Below are positions 1 to 8,443 of a stretch of DNA of 64,000 bases, in pieces. The notes beneath the pieces were generated by a model, which had not been told where the DNA came from, ran no database searches, and worked only from the letters and a program-made list of their open reading frames with translations. Origin of the DNA: an uncultured Eubacteriales bacterium (lineage in GTDB: Bacteria > Bacillota > Clostridia > Lachnospirales > Lachnospiraceae); contig OMWY01000001.1 of NCBI GenBank assembly GCA_900314885.1, positions 186,001-250,000 of the forward strand, read 5' to 3'. The stretch's first letter is position 1. Each line of letters begins with the position of its first letter. Made by a program: the position numbers and the translations under genes.

Positions 1-323
1 GAGACGGTCGTGAAAAGTTCTGCCCCGGACCAGATGTGGGTCGGGGACGAGGGAACCTTCTCCTTCTATCTCTACGGCAATGGGGCAAACCCAAAGAAAG
101 ATGCCACAGTTACCACCAAGCCTAAGGGCCGGCTGGCGACGTCGAAGATCCATTATAAAAAACTGCGTTGGTCTTCTGGCGGCAGCGGCACTTCCTTTTT
201 TACTATGCGACATTCACCGTCACAGCAAAGAAAAAGGGCAAGGCAAATGTCACCGTCAAAGCAGACCGGACCGGTGCAGTCACCTGGCAGGTCAAGGTCA
301 TGGCGGAGCTATGTTTATTCTGA
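1..323 (+). pseudogene. C-terminal remnant of a surface/Ig-like protein, frameshifted
   Basis: The open frame entering from the left edge (phase 1) reads like a beta-rich extracellular domain with segments such as DQMWVGDEGTFSFYLYG and KDATVTTKPKG. After a run of six T at 196-201 the coding character moves to phase 3, which reads YYATFTVTAKKKGKANVTV and then AVTWQVKVMAE before a stop at 321-323. One extra T in the run would join the two parts into one Ig-like C-terminus. I infer a pseudogene, or less likely a sequencing error or a phase-variable run. The 5' part lies outside the window, so the family cannot be named. Confidence 0.4.
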
Positions 324-335
324 AAGGAAAATTAT

Positions 336-1007
336 ATGTATAAGGATATAGAACCCGGAAACGCGTCAGAGTATGACGTTGAAAACCTAGCAGTCAATCC
401 CATTTCTCCACTCATTGGAAAGAGAGTAATATTTCTTGGAAGCTCTGTCACATATGGAGCGGCAGCCGGGGGCACATCATTTGTCGAATACCTGGAGGCA
501 ATAGATGGGATAATAGCAGTGAAAGAGGCCGTTTCAGGCACAACACTGGCGACAGGCAAGGCCGAATCATATGTTGAGAGAATAAAGAGGATTCCTGAGA
601 ATTTCAGAGCTGATGCCTTCATTTGTCAGCTGTCTACGAATGACGCAGGACAGGATATGGCGCCGTTAGGACATGTTGTTGCTAATGAAGAAGAATGTAA
701 TACCGCGACTGTTGCCGGGGCGATACAGTACATCATAAGCTTTGCGCGCAAGACATGGGGATGTCCTGTCATTTTTTATACGAACTCAAGATTTGAGAGT
801 GAAAAATATCAGAAAATGGTGGAACTGCTTCACAAAATCGCTAAGCAGGATAAAATTACAGTTTTGGATTTATATAATGATTCGGAGATGCTCTCTGTAA
901 ATTCTGACGATTATGCTTTGTATATGCATGATTCGGTGCATCCCACAAAAGCCGGGTATCTGAAATGGTGGACAGGAAAGTTTGAGGATTGCCTGCGCAA
1001 GGTATAA
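336..1007 (+). CDS. SGNH/GDSL-family hydrolase (esterase/acylhydrolase)
   Basis: A 223-residue protein with the SGNH hydrolase blocks in order: block I FLGSSVTYG near residues 33-41 (nucleophile probably Ser37, with GSS in place of GDS), a glycine in AVSGTT near 68, block III QLSTNDAG with Asn102, and block V DSVHPTKAGY with Asp199 and His202. Family members deacylate sugars, lipids or peptidoglycan. No signal peptide is visible, so it is probably cytoplasmic and could deacetylate imported oligosaccharides. The ATG is preceded by GAAAGGA at good spacing, and a strong terminator follows. The substrate cannot be told from sequence; family confidence is high. Confidence 0.85.
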   Translation: MYKDIEPGNASEYDVENLAVNPISPLIGKRVIFLGSSVTYGAAAGGTSFVEYLEAIDGIIAVKEAVSGTTLATGKAESYVERIKRIPENFRADAFICQLSTNDAGQDMAPLGHVVANEEECNTATVAGAIQYIISFARKTWGCPVIFYTNSRFESEKYQKMVELLHKIAKQDKITVLDLYNDSEMLSVNSDDYALYMHDSVHPTKAGYLKWWTGKFEDCLRKV

Positions 1008-1058
1008 TTGATGATAAAGGTATTTTATTAAACTATCCAAAGTGGCAAAAAAATAAAG

Positions 1059-1089
1059 AAGGCCTCGGCATTAGCCGGGGCCTTTTTTA
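1059..1089 (+). terminator. Rho-independent terminator after the SGNH hydrolase
   Basis: A 9-bp GC-rich stem (GGCCTCGGC paired with GCCGGGGCC, one G-T wobble) closes an ATTA loop and is followed by TTTTTT. It ends the first transcription unit. Confidence 0.9.
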
Positions 1090-1104
1090 TGTCTTAGGCG
1101 GTAC

Positions 1105-1134
1105 TTGACCTTCCCGCTTACCTTGTAGTATAAT
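1105..1134 (+). promoter_or_regulatory. Sigma-A-type promoter of the gdpP operon
   Basis: TTGACC at 1105-1110 and TATAAT at 1129-1134 are separated by 18 bp. The start would fall near 1141, leaving a leader of about 65 nt before gdpP. Confidence 0.75.
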
Positions 1135-1146
1135 GAAAATAGTCTT

Positions 1147-1178
1147 CCGCAAAGAGGGGTTAGACCCCCGTCTTGTGG
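1147..1178 (+). promoter_or_regulatory. Hairpin in the gdpP 5' leader
   Basis: CCGCAAAGAGGGG pairs with CCCC(G)TCTTGTGG around a TTAGAC loop, with one bulged A and one bulged G and one G-T pair. It lies wholly between the predicted transcription start and the gdpP Shine-Dalgarno. No T-run follows, so it is not a terminator; a stabilising or regulatory role is possible. It matches no riboswitch class I know. Confidence 0.5.
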
Positions 1179-1208
1179 AGTCTTAGTTAAATATTTGAGG
1201 AAAAAAAG

Positions 1209-3248
1209 TTGAAACAGGATAAAAATGAAAGAGGACGTTTCACGGGGCGATTCAGGCTATATTTTGCCTGGCCTCTGTGGCTTTCTATACCGGTAGCGAT
1301 GCTTGCTCTTCTTGTCGACTATAGCGACAGAAGAAACGGAATTATAGCGTTTGTGATTGTAGCGGCCTATATCACCTTGGCGCTGATGCTCTTCTTTTTC
1401 CGCTACGCGGGCCTTGGCCGCGAGATGATAAGCTTTGGCATGGAATTCGCGAAGAATGAGAAGGGCATGCTTAAGGAGCTCGTTGTTCCCTACTGCGTTA
1501 TAGATGGCAAGGGTAATATTCTATGGTATAATGATGCCTTTTATGACCTTTACAGCAAGAAGGGCTCACTGAAGCACCCTATATACGAGGCTATACCCGA
1601 GCTCAGTCCTGATGCCTACCCGGACATGGATGTGCTTGATGGTGAAGAGAAAATCACAATAGGTGATAAGGACTTTAAGGCCGTAATGAGAAGAAACATG
1701 GAAGATAATTCCGCCCTACCCGGTGGCGGAGCCATGATTTCCATATTTTTCTATGATGAGACCGAGATAAATACCCTCATCCGTGAAAATCGCGACAAGC
1801 AGATGATAGTCGGGCTTCTTTATATAGATAATTATGAGGAGGCTCTTGAGAGTATTGACGAAGTCCGCAGGTCACTTCTTATGGCCCTTGTCGACAGGAA
1901 GATAACCCGCTTCATGCAAGGGATTGACGCGGTTGTCCGTAAGCTTGAGAAGGACAAGTATATCGTTATTTTCAGGCAGAAATATCTGTCAGAGCTTCAG
2001 GTTTCGAGATTTTCGCTTCTTGACGATGTGAAGTCGGTAAATATCGGAAATAATATGGCCGTTACCATTTCGATAGGTATCGGTGTGTCGGAGGAGTCGT
2101 ATTCTCGTGAGTTTGATTACGCGAGAGCGGCTATAGATATGGCGCTCGCCCGTGGCGGCGATCAGGTCGTAATTAAGGAGAAGGACCACATCCAGTATTA
2201 TGGCGGCAAGAGCGCTACGCAAGAGAAGACTACCCGAGTTAAGGCCCGTGTCAAGGCTCATGCCCTCTCGGAGCTTATTGAGGTCAAGGATAATGTCCTC
2301 ATTATGGGCCATAAGATGGCGGATGTTGATTCTGTCGGAGCGGCTATAGGTGTTTATCGTGTGGCGAAGACTCTGAATACTAAGGCGCATATTGTTATCA
2401 ACGACATTTCAACCTCTACGGCGCCTATTATCGATATGATGAATGAGAGCGGCGATTACGAGGATGACCTCTTTATCAGAAGTGACAGGGCTCTTGAGAT
2501 GGTAGACAGTAACACTATGCTTGTCGTCGTCGATGTCAACCGCCAGAGCTACACGGAATGTGAAGAGCTTCTGAGCCGTGTAAGCACTATTGTCATTCTC
2601 GATCACCACAGGCAGGGCGAGGATGTCATCCAGAACGCGGTGCTTTCGTACATAGAGCCTTACGCTTCATCGGCCTGTGAAATGGTTGCGGAAATTCTCC
2701 AGTATATAGACGGAGATGTAAATATCAAACCGCCGGAAGCTAACGCCATGTATTCGGGTATTATGATTGATACCAATAATTTCCTTGTGAAGACCGGTGT
2801 AAGAACCTTCGAGGCGGCCGCCTTTTTAAGGCAGAAGGGCGCTGATGTAACGAAGATTCGTAAGACCTTCAGAAGTGATATGGACGCCTTTAAGTTCAGG
2901 GCTCAGAGTATAAGCACAGCGGATGTTTATCTTGAGCATTACGCCTTCGCCGAATGCGAAAATACCGGTGTCAAGAATCCTACCATATTGGGTGCCCAGG
3001 TTGCGAATGAGCTTATGGATATTTCAAATATCAAGGCTTCGTTCGTATTTACCCCGTATGACGGCAAGATTTATATTTCCGCAAGGAGTATAGATGAATT
3101 AAATGTTCAGACTGTCATGGAGAAGATAGGTGGCGGCGGTCACATGTCGGTTGCCGGTGCGCAGCTTACCGGAGTGACGGTGCCTGAGGCTATGGATAAG
3201 GTCAAGGCAGTACTTGATAAAATGAATGAGGATGGTGATTTATCATGA
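1209..3248 (+). CDS. gdpP: Cyclic-di-AMP phosphodiesterase GdpP (DHH/DHHA1)
   Basis: A 679-residue membrane protein with the GdpP layout: two N-terminal transmembrane helices (about residues 18-65), a PAS-like region (about 90-190), a degenerate GGDEF domain (about 190-330), then a DHH-DHHA1 phosphodiesterase. Visible active-site motifs are HKMADVDS (His368, Asp372, Asp374), the DHH triad ILDHHRQG at Asp465-His467, and GGGGH near 640. GdpP hydrolyses cyclic-di-AMP to pApA and so affects wall, osmotic and beta-lactam responses. The start is TTG, with GAGG 8 nt upstream. It overlaps rplI by 4 nt in the conserved Firmicutes order gdpP-rplI-dnaB. Confidence 0.95.
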   Translation: MKQDKNERGRFTGRFRLYFAWPLWLSIPVAMLALLVDYSDRRNGIIAFVIVAAYITLALMLFFFRYAGLGREMISFGMEFAKNEKGMLKELVVPYCVIDGKGNILWYNDAFYDLYSKKGSLKHPIYEAIPELSPDAYPDMDVLDGEEKITIGDKDFKAVMRRNMEDNSALPGGGAMISIFFYDETEINTLIRENRDKQMIVGLLYIDNYEEALESIDEVRRSLLMALVDRKITRFMQGIDAVVRKLEKDKYIVIFRQKYLSELQVSRFSLLDDVKSVNIGNNMAVTISIGIGVSEESYSREFDYARAAIDMALARGGDQVVIKEKDHIQYYGGKSATQEKTTRVKARVKAHALSELIEVKDNVLIMGHKMADVDSVGAAIGVYRVAKTLNTKAHIVINDISTSTAPIIDMMNESGDYEDDLFIRSDRALEMVDSNTMLVVVDVNRQSYTECEELLSRVSTIVILDHHRQGEDVIQNAVLSYIEPYASSACEMVAEILQYIDGDVNIKPPEANAMYSGIMIDTNNFLVKTGVRTFEAAAFLRQKGADVTKIRKTFRSDMDAFKFRAQSISTADVYLEHYAFAECENTGVKNPTILGAQVANELMDISNIKASFVFTPYDGKIYISARSIDELNVQTVMEKIGGGGHMSVAGAQLTGVTVPEAMDKVKAVLDKMNEDGDLS

Positions 3249-3697
3249 AAATAATCTTACTTGAGGATGTAAAATCTCTCGGCAAAAAGGGAGAAATTGT
3301 AAATACAAGTGACGGCTACGCCAGGAATTTTCTTATGCCTAAGAAATTAGGAGTAGAGGCTACTCCTGCTAACTTAAATATGCTAAAGCAGCAGCAGGCC
3401 GCTGAGGCTAAGAGGCAGAAGGAAATATTGGAGGAGGCGAAGGAGCTTGCCAAGGTCTATGAGAGCAAGACAGTTAACCTTAAGATAAAGGTAGGCAAGG
3501 GCGGCAAGACCTTCGGTTCCATTTCCGGCAAGGAAATTGCTGAGGAGGCGAAGAAGCAGTGCGGTCTCGACATCGATAAGAAGAAAATGGACCTGCCGGA
3601 GCCTATCAGAACTCCTGGCATTTTTAACATTCCTGTTAAGCTTCATCCTGAGGTTACGACAACAATTAAGGTTCACATAGAAGAGGAGATAAAATAA
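3245..3697 (+). CDS. rplI: 50S ribosomal protein bL9
   Basis: A 150-residue protein of normal bL9 length. The N-terminal RNA-binding domain starts [16 protein letters not shown] and carries the family signature [18 protein letters not shown] Lys/Glu-rich connecting helix (about 45-80) and the C-terminal domain follow. bL9 binds 23S rRNA near the L1 stalk. Its ATG overlaps the gdpP stop (ATGA) and its TAA shares one base with the dnaB ATG, so the three genes are probably translationally coupled. Confidence 0.98.
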   Translation: MKIILLEDVKSLGKKGEIVNTSDGYARNFLMPKKLGVEATPANLNMLKQQQAAEAKRQKEILEEAKELAKVYESKTVNLKIKVGKGGKTFGSISGKEIAEEAKKQCGLDIDKKKMDLPEPIRTPGIFNIPVKLHPEVTTTIKVHIEEEIK

Positions 3698-5055
3698 TGG
3701 ATGGGAATGTCGCTTCGTTTGGCAGCAGTGAGGCTGTCATAAAGCGTATTCCGCCACATGACACTCTCGCTGAACAATCCGTGCTTGGCGCTATGATCCT
3801 TGATAACGACACTATTGATGAGGTCGCGAATATCGTGTCGGCGTCTGATTTCTACAATAAGCAGTATCAGATTGTATTTGATGCGATAATGAAGCTTCAC
3901 GAGGCGGGAAGTACTGTTGATGCCGTCACTCTTCAGGATAAGCTTAAGTCAAGCGATCTCCCACCTGAGGCGGCTAACGCCGGTCTTATAGCCGAGCTTC
4001 TCGCGGCAGTGCCTGTCAGCGCGAAGGTTAAGGATTACGCGAAAATCGTATATGATAAGTCGATGTTAAGACAGCTTATCAAGACAACGACTGACATTTC
4101 AACCGACTGCTATAATGGCCGCAAGCCTCTGCCTGAGATTATGAACGACACGGAGCAGAAGATATTTAACCTCCTTCAGTCCCGTAATACCGGTGACGAG
4201 GAGCCGCTAAGAACAACGGTTGTCAGGGTAATACTCGACATAGAGAATGCGTCTAAGACCAGGGGAAATATTACCGGGATTCCTACGGGATTTACGGATC
4301 TCGATTACAAGACAGCCGGCCTTCAGAATTCCGATTTCATACTGATAGCGGCTCGTCCGTCTATGGGGAAGACCGCGTTCGCGCTGAATCTGACTCATTA
4401 CATTTCAATAAAGAAGCATAAGGCTATCGTTTTCTTTTCTCTTGAGATGAGCCGCGATCAGCTGGTTAAGCGTCTCCTCGCTCAGAATGCCTTGGTGGAT
4501 TCACAGAAAATCCGTACAGGCGAGCTTGATGCCTCGGAATGGTTTAAGCTGGCGGACGCGAGCCGGGCCGTGGGAGGAGCGAATCTCACGATAGAGGATA
4601 CGCCGGGGATTTCGGTAGCTGAGGTGAGAACCAGGTGTAGGAAGCTTAAGCTTGAAAATAAACTCGATCTCGTAATGATTGATTACCTCCAGCTTATGAG
4701 CGGACGAGGCAGGGTCGAGTCGAGACAGCAGGAGATTTCAGAGATTTCACGTTCTCTGAAGGCGCTTGCCCGTGAGCTTGATGTGCCGGTTATTGCCCTC
4801 TCGCAGCTATCACGTGAGTGCGAGAAGAGGGATGACAAGCGGCCTATGCTTTCAGACCTTCGTGAATCGGGAGCTATAGAGCAGGACGCGGATATGGTCA
4901 TGTTTCTCTACAGGGATGAATATTATAATAAAGATACCGATAATCCGGGGGTTACGGAGCTGATTATCAGCAAGCAGCGTAATGGGCCTACAGGAACCGT
5001 GAAGTTAGGCTGGCAGGGACAGTATACAAGATTTGTAAATCTTGCGAAGGAGTGA
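3697..5055 (+). CDS. dnaB: Replicative DNA helicase DnaB (DnaC in Bacillus)
   Basis: A 452-residue hexameric replicative helicase. The N-terminal DnaB domain begins IPPHDTLAEQSVLGAMI; the RecA-like C-terminal domain has Walker A ARPSMGKTAFAL near 219-230, Walker B LDLVMIDYLQLM near 325-335 and the helicase motif DLRESGAIEQDADMVMFLYR. No intein is present and the length is normal. It is the third gene of gdpP-rplI-dnaB, and the following PHP gene begins within 3 nt of its stop. Confidence 0.98.
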   Translation: MDGNVASFGSSEAVIKRIPPHDTLAEQSVLGAMILDNDTIDEVANIVSASDFYNKQYQIVFDAIMKLHEAGSTVDAVTLQDKLKSSDLPPEAANAGLIAELLAAVPVSAKVKDYAKIVYDKSMLRQLIKTTTDISTDCYNGRKPLPEIMNDTEQKIFNLLQSRNTGDEEPLRTTVVRVILDIENASKTRGNITGIPTGFTDLDYKTAGLQNSDFILIAARPSMGKTAFALNLTHYISIKKHKAIVFFSLEMSRDQLVKRLLAQNALVDSQKIRTGELDASEWFKLADASRAVGGANLTIEDTPGISVAEVRTRCRKLKLENKLDLVMIDYLQLMSGRGRVESRQQEISEISRSLKALARELDVPVIALSQLSRECEKRDDKRPMLSDLRESGAIEQDADMVMFLYRDEYYNKDTDNPGVTELIISKQRNGPTGTVKLGWQGQYTRFVNLAKE

Positions 5056-5057
5056 AA

Positions 5058-5906
5058 ATGATCATCGCGGATATCCACAACCATACGGAATTTTCCTTTG
5101 ATTCCGAGGCCCCGATGGAAGGACAGATTCTGTCGGCGATAGAGAAAGGCATGAAGTATCTCTGCTTTACGGAGCATATAGACTTATACATGCCGGTTCC
5201 TCTCGAGGCCGTTTGCAGGGTGCAGGACGACAGCATTTACAGGCCCGCTCTCCCTGCCTATATGGCGAAGAGCCATGAGCTTGCTGATAAATATAAGGAC
5301 AGAATTACCGTCTTTTCAGGTATAGAAATGGGGATGCTTCCGAAGGCTTTTAACGACTATCGGAGCATTTTAAAGGAATATCCCTTTGACTTCGTCCTGG
5401 GGAGCCTTCATACGGTCGACGATTTGGACCCATATTATGAGACCTACTGGAAGAAGCATCCGGGCAGTGAAGGGGTGGAGCGCTATTTTTCCGACCTCAT
5501 TTCTTATATAAATGAGTTTAACGAGTTTGATTCTCTCGCCCACCTTGATTACGTAATCCGCTACTGTCGCGATGAGAACGGGAATCCTGTCGGTCGCAAT
5601 TACAGGTATTCGGATTATGGCGACTATATTGATACTATCTTAAAATGGGTCATTTCGCATGATAAGGCCCTTGAAGTAAATACAGCGGGCTTTAAATATG
5701 GTCTCGGTAATCCTAATCCGAGGGCTGAAGTCCTGCGAAGGTATCGTGAGCTTGGCGGTGAGCGGATAACCATAGGCTCTGATGGGCATTCCGCTGACAA
5801 GCTCTGTTTCGCCTTCGACAAGGCAGAGGACCTTTTGATATCGCTTGGTTTCACATATTATGAAGTATTTAAGGGAAGGAAGCCATTCAGACTGAAGCTT
5901 GGCTGA
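5058..5906 (+). CDS. PHP-domain phosphatase, HisJ-like histidinol-phosphatase family
   Basis: A 282-residue PHP metal-dependent phosphoesterase. Metal-binding motifs are visible in order: DIHNHTEFSFDS near the N-terminus, TEHID, GIEMG, GSLHTVDD, LAHLDYV and the C-terminal GSDGHSADK. HisJ-type members dephosphorylate histidinol phosphate; no other his gene is here, so the substrate is uncertain. I chose ATG 5058 over the in-frame GTG at 5052 because AAGGAG at 5047-5052 sits 5 nt before the ATG but overlaps the GTG. It is probably transcribed from the gdpP promoter. Confidence 0.85.
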   Translation: MIIADIHNHTEFSFDSEAPMEGQILSAIEKGMKYLCFTEHIDLYMPVPLEAVCRVQDDSIYRPALPAYMAKSHELADKYKDRITVFSGIEMGMLPKAFNDYRSILKEYPFDFVLGSLHTVDDLDPYYETYWKKHPGSEGVERYFSDLISYINEFNEFDSLAHLDYVIRYCRDENGNPVGRNYRYSDYGDYIDTILKWVISHDKALEVNTAGFKYGLGNPNPRAEVLRRYRELGGERITIGSDGHSADKLCFAFDKAEDLLISLGFTYYEVFKGRKPFRLKLG

Positions 5907-5944
5907 GGCCTTTACGTATAAATTATATAGGAGATGTATAGAGG

Positions 5945-6421
5945 ATGAATCCTGTCGCGTCTTTCTTTTACCAGCTTTTTATAAATCGCATTCTTTGGGA
6001 TGGGCTTATATCCTGGGCTGTCGCCCAGGTTGCTAAGGCTATAATAAATGCCTGTATGACCCACCGGTTCTCTAGAGAACGTCTCTTCGGAGACGGCGGC
6101 ATGCCGAGCGGTCACTCGGCGACAGTTACTTCAGTGGCCCTTGCGACCGGAGCTGAGTGTGGCTTTGATTCCCCTGTATTCGCGGTTGCCGCAATCGTTG
6201 CGATAATCGTAATGCATGACGCTATGGGCGTGCGTTACGAGACGGGAAAGCAGGCGAAGGTTCTTAACAGAATGATAGACCTCTTCAAGGATATGGGCGA
6301 TACCGAGATATCAAATGAGAAGAAGCTAAAGGAATTCGTTGGCCACAGTCCAATGCAGGTTCTTGCGGGCTTTGCCCTGGGAGTGGTGGTTACAGTAGTT
6401 TTCTATGCGTGCGTAAGATGA
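5945..6421 (+). CDS. Divergent PAP2 (DUF212/YuiD-like) membrane protein
   Basis: A 158-residue protein of the DUF212 family, regarded as divergent acid phosphatase/vanadium haloperoxidase (PAP2) relatives. It has the family motif GGMPSGHSATVTS near residues 51-63, MHDAMGVRYETGKQA and HSPMQVLAGFALG. Hydrophobic stretches near 15-35, 75-95 and the C-terminus predict a membrane protein. A lipid-phosphate function is inferred from the fold only. The Shine-Dalgarno may be AGGAG about 10 nt upstream. It closes the gdpP-side gene group. Confidence 0.85.
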   Translation: MNPVASFFYQLFINRILWDGLISWAVAQVAKAIINACMTHRFSRERLFGDGGMPSGHSATVTSVALATGAECGFDSPVFAVAAIVAIIVMHDAMGVRYETGKQAKVLNRMIDLFKDMGDTEISNEKKLKEFVGHSPMQVLAGFALGVVVTVVFYACVR

Positions 6422-6458
6422 AAACGTTCCCAGCCTTAAACACTTTTTAGATTTATTA

Positions 6459-6487
6459 TTGAAAAATATACTAAGATGTGTTAAAAT
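6459..6487 (+). promoter_or_regulatory. Promoter of the Crh-like gene and its leader
   Basis: TTGAAA at 6459-6464 and TAAAAT at 6482-6487 are 17 bp apart. The predicted start near 6494 gives a 150-nt leader, long for an 86-residue protein. Confidence 0.65.
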
Positions 6488-6509
6488 ATACAGACGTGGG
6501 TGATGTAGT

Positions 6510-6608
6510 CCGACTTAATGTCGGTATATAATGTGTTGGGGTTTGCCTGTCGGCTTGATATGCATGGGGAGCACGGATGGCCGTCGAACGTAAAGCAGAC
6601 CACAATAT
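6510..6608 (+). promoter_or_regulatory. Structured 5' leader RNA of unknown class
   Basis: Two elements can be folded by eye. The first is a hairpin CCGAC-TTAAT-GTCGG (6510-6524). The second is a long helix pairing 6533-6546 with 6595-6608, 13 of 14 positions pairing if G-U is allowed, which encloses an inner CGGC/GCCG stem (6551-6554 with 6580-6583) and a TGC/GCA stem around a purine-rich loop. The layout resembles a multi-helix cis-regulatory RNA or a small RNA. I could not match it to TPP, THF, c-di-GMP, guanidine, fluoride or other consensus cores I know. The Shine-Dalgarno GAGGAG at 6635-6640 lies downstream of the fold. Confidence 0.5.
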
Positions 6609-6646
6609 TGGGTTATTCAGGAAAGAAAGAATGTGAGGAGTCAATC

Positions 6647-6907
6647 ATGGTAAAGAAGAATGTTAACCTGTCAGATAACATCGATCTGACACCGGATTTC
6701 ATAGCTGAGCTTGTGCAGACAGCATGCAAGTACGACAGCAACAGCTATGTCATTGCCGGGAACAAGAAAATCAACCTTAAGAGCATCATGGGCGTAATGT
6801 CGCTCGTGACGGTCAAGGACAGGAGCCTCACGCTGACCACTGAAGGCGGCGATGAGGGCACGGCGATGGACGCTATAGAAGGATTTATCGGGCGCGCATG
6901 CGCGTAA
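6647..6907 (+). CDS. HPr-like protein lacking His15 but keeping Ser46 (Crh-like)
   Basis: An 86-residue protein collinear with HPr without gaps. At the PTS phosphorylation site, where HPr reads G-L-H-A-R-P (13-18), this protein reads D-L-T-P-D-F, so His15 is Thr. The regulatory site is intact: K45-S46-I47-M48-G49-V50-M51, which in HPr is phosphorylated by HPr kinase and contacts CcpA through positions 47, 48 and 51. Bacillus Crh has the same arrangement (no His15, Ser46 kept) and acts only in catabolite control. I infer a regulatory rather than phosphotransfer role. ATG 6647 has GAGGAG 6 nt upstream; the longer in-frame start at 6518 would read through the structured leader and has no support. 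Confidence 0.8.
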   Translation: MVKKNVNLSDNIDLTPDFIAELVQTACKYDSNSYVIAGNKKINLKSIMGVMSLVTVKDRSLTLTTEGGDEGTAMDAIEGFIGRACA

Positions 6908-6937
6908 TCACGGTAACCAGCCTTATGCTATCAGTCC

Positions 6938-6973
6938 GAACCCCTGACCGATGATGGTTGGGGGTTCTTTTTG
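6938..6973 (+). terminator. Rho-independent terminator after the Crh-like gene
   Basis: A 12-bp stem from GAACCCCTGACC to GGTTGGGGGTTC (G-T pairs allowed) with a GATGAT loop, followed by TTTTTG. It separates the Crh-like gene from deoD. Confidence 0.85.
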
Positions 6974-7044
6974 TTTTAGTCAGAATAGAAAGCCCTGTAA
7001 GCTTTTTAGATAGAACAAATTCGTTTTTACACGGAGGTAATATT

Positions 7045-7755
7045 ATGGCAAATGTACCTACGCCTCATATTGGCGCTAAAGAAGGAGATTTCGCTAATAC
7101 CGTACTCCTTCCGGGAGACCCTCTAAGGGCAAAATATATAGCGGAGAATTATCTCGAGAATCCCCGCCTTGTTACTGAAGTCCGTAACATGTTAGGCTTC
7201 ACGGGCACTTATCACGGCAAGGAGGTTTCCGTAATGGGAGCCGGCATGGGTATGCCAAGTATCGGCATCTATTCCCATGAGCTCTTCAATTTCTACGGAG
7301 TAGAGAAGCTTATAAGGATTGGCAGCGCAGGTTCGCTTTCAGAGAAGGTTCATGTTCGCGATATCGTTATAGGCGAGGGCGCCTGCACCAATTCATCATG
7401 GGCTAATCAGTACGGAATCCACGGAACATTCGCTCCGATAGCTGATTTCGACCTCCTCCGTAAGGCAGTAGAGACAGCTGAGAAGCAGGGCGTTCACGCT
7501 GTGGTTGGAAATGTGCTTTCGAGCGACCAGTTCTACAATGATGACCCGCACGCGAACGATGTATGGATAAAGATGGGAATTCTTGCGGTTGAAATGGAGG
7601 CAGCGGCCCTCTATATGGAAGCTGCCAGATCTAAGAAGAAGGCGCTCTGCATCTGCACCATAAGTGATGAGGTTCTTACGGGAGTAGAGCTTGACAGCGC
7701 TGAGAGACAGACGGGCTTCAGAAAGATGATGGAGCTTGCCCTCGAGATAGCTTAA
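7045..7755 (+). CDS. deoD: Purine-nucleoside phosphorylase, DeoD type
   Basis: A 236-residue hexameric-type purine nucleoside phosphorylase. It splits purine (deoxy)ribonucleosides with phosphate to base and (deoxy)ribose 1-phosphate. Family signatures are [11 protein letters not shown] near the N-terminus, [24 protein letters not shown] and [10 protein letters not shown], plus the catalytic Asp in ISDEV. ATG 7045 is preceded by GGAGG 7 nt upstream; extension to 6958 would run through the preceding terminator and is rejected. It begins deoD-deoC-deoB, which converts nucleosides to central metabolites. Confidence 0.95.
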   Translation: MANVPTPHIGAKEGDFANTVLLPGDPLRAKYIAENYLENPRLVTEVRNMLGFTGTYHGKEVSVMGAGMGMPSIGIYSHELFNFYGVEKLIRIGSAGSLSEKVHVRDIVIGEGACTNSSWANQYGIHGTFAPIADFDLLRKAVETAEKQGVHAVVGNVLSSDQFYNDDPHANDVWIKMGILAVEMEAAALYMEAARSKKKALCICTISDEVLTGVELDSAERQTGFRKMMELALEIA

Positions 7756-7786
7756 GCAACCAAATATTTACATAAGAGGTAATGCA

Positions 7787-8443
7787 ATGACTAACGAAGA
7801 AATGTTAAGACACGTAGACCATACACTCCTTGCCCAGACAGCGACCTGGGATGATATCAAGGTCATTCTCGACGACGGGATCAAGTATAATACCGCGTCA
7901 GCCTGCATCCCTGCCTGCTTCGTAAAGCAGGCGGCCGAGTATGTAAATGGCAAGCTTCCTATTTGTACCGTAATCGGCTTCCCTAACGGATATGACACCA
8001 CGGCCGCTAAGGTCTTCATGGCTAAGGACGCTATCGCGAATGGCGCTTCAGAGGTCGATATGGTAATAAATGTTGGCTGGCTCAGAGCTAAGGAATATGA
8101 CAAGGTCCTTGACGAAATGAAGCAGATCCGCGAGGCTACAAAGGGTCACGTACTTAAGGTTATCATCGAGACCTGCCTTCTTACTGACGAAGAGAAGATA
8201 AAGATGTGCGAGCTTGTAACGGAGTCAGGCGCTGATTATATCAAGACCAGTACCGGATTCGCGGGCGGCGGCGCTACATTTCCTGATGTGGAGCTTATGG
8301 TCAAGCATGTCGGTAAAAATGTTAAGGTTAAGGCATCAGGCGGCATCAAGAGTCTTGAGGACGCTCAGAAGTTCCTTGAGCTCGGCGCTGACAGACTTGG
8401 CACCAGTCGCATAGTTAAGCTTATAAAAGCCGGAGGCAACTAA
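7787..8443 (+). CDS. deoC: Deoxyribose-phosphate aldolase
   Basis: A 218-residue class I aldolase that cleaves 2-deoxyribose 5-phosphate to acetaldehyde and glyceraldehyde 3-phosphate. The Schiff-base lysine is in [10 protein letters not shown] (Lys153), and the second catalytic lysine in KVKASGG (Lys182). The N-terminal HTLL and DMVINVGWL segments are also typical. It has AAGAGG upstream and runs directly into deoB with no gap. Confidence 0.96.
   Translation: MTNEEMLRHVDHTLLAQTATWDDIKVILDDGIKYNTASACIPACFVKQAAEYVNGKLPICTVIGFPNGYDTTAAKVFMAKDAIANGASEVDMVINVGWLRAKEYDKVLDEMKQIREATKGHVLKVIIETCLLTDEEKIKMCELVTESGADYIKTSTGFAGGGATFPDVELMVKHVGKNVKVKASGGIKSLEDAQKFLELGADRLGTSRIVKLIKAGGN

Noticed and set aside
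193..207. Programmed -1 frameshift at the T-run near the left edge.
   Set aside because: The slippery string is C-TTT-TTT, a poor fit to known sites, and no downstream stimulatory fold is evident; decay is simpler.
6518..6646. In-frame N-terminal extension of the Crh-like protein.
   Set aside because: It would be translated through the structured leader, has no ribosome site, and the remaining protein already aligns with HPr from its first residue.
6958..7044. Longer start for DeoD.
   Set aside because: It begins in the terminator of the previous gene; ATG 7045 has GGAGG and gives the normal family length.
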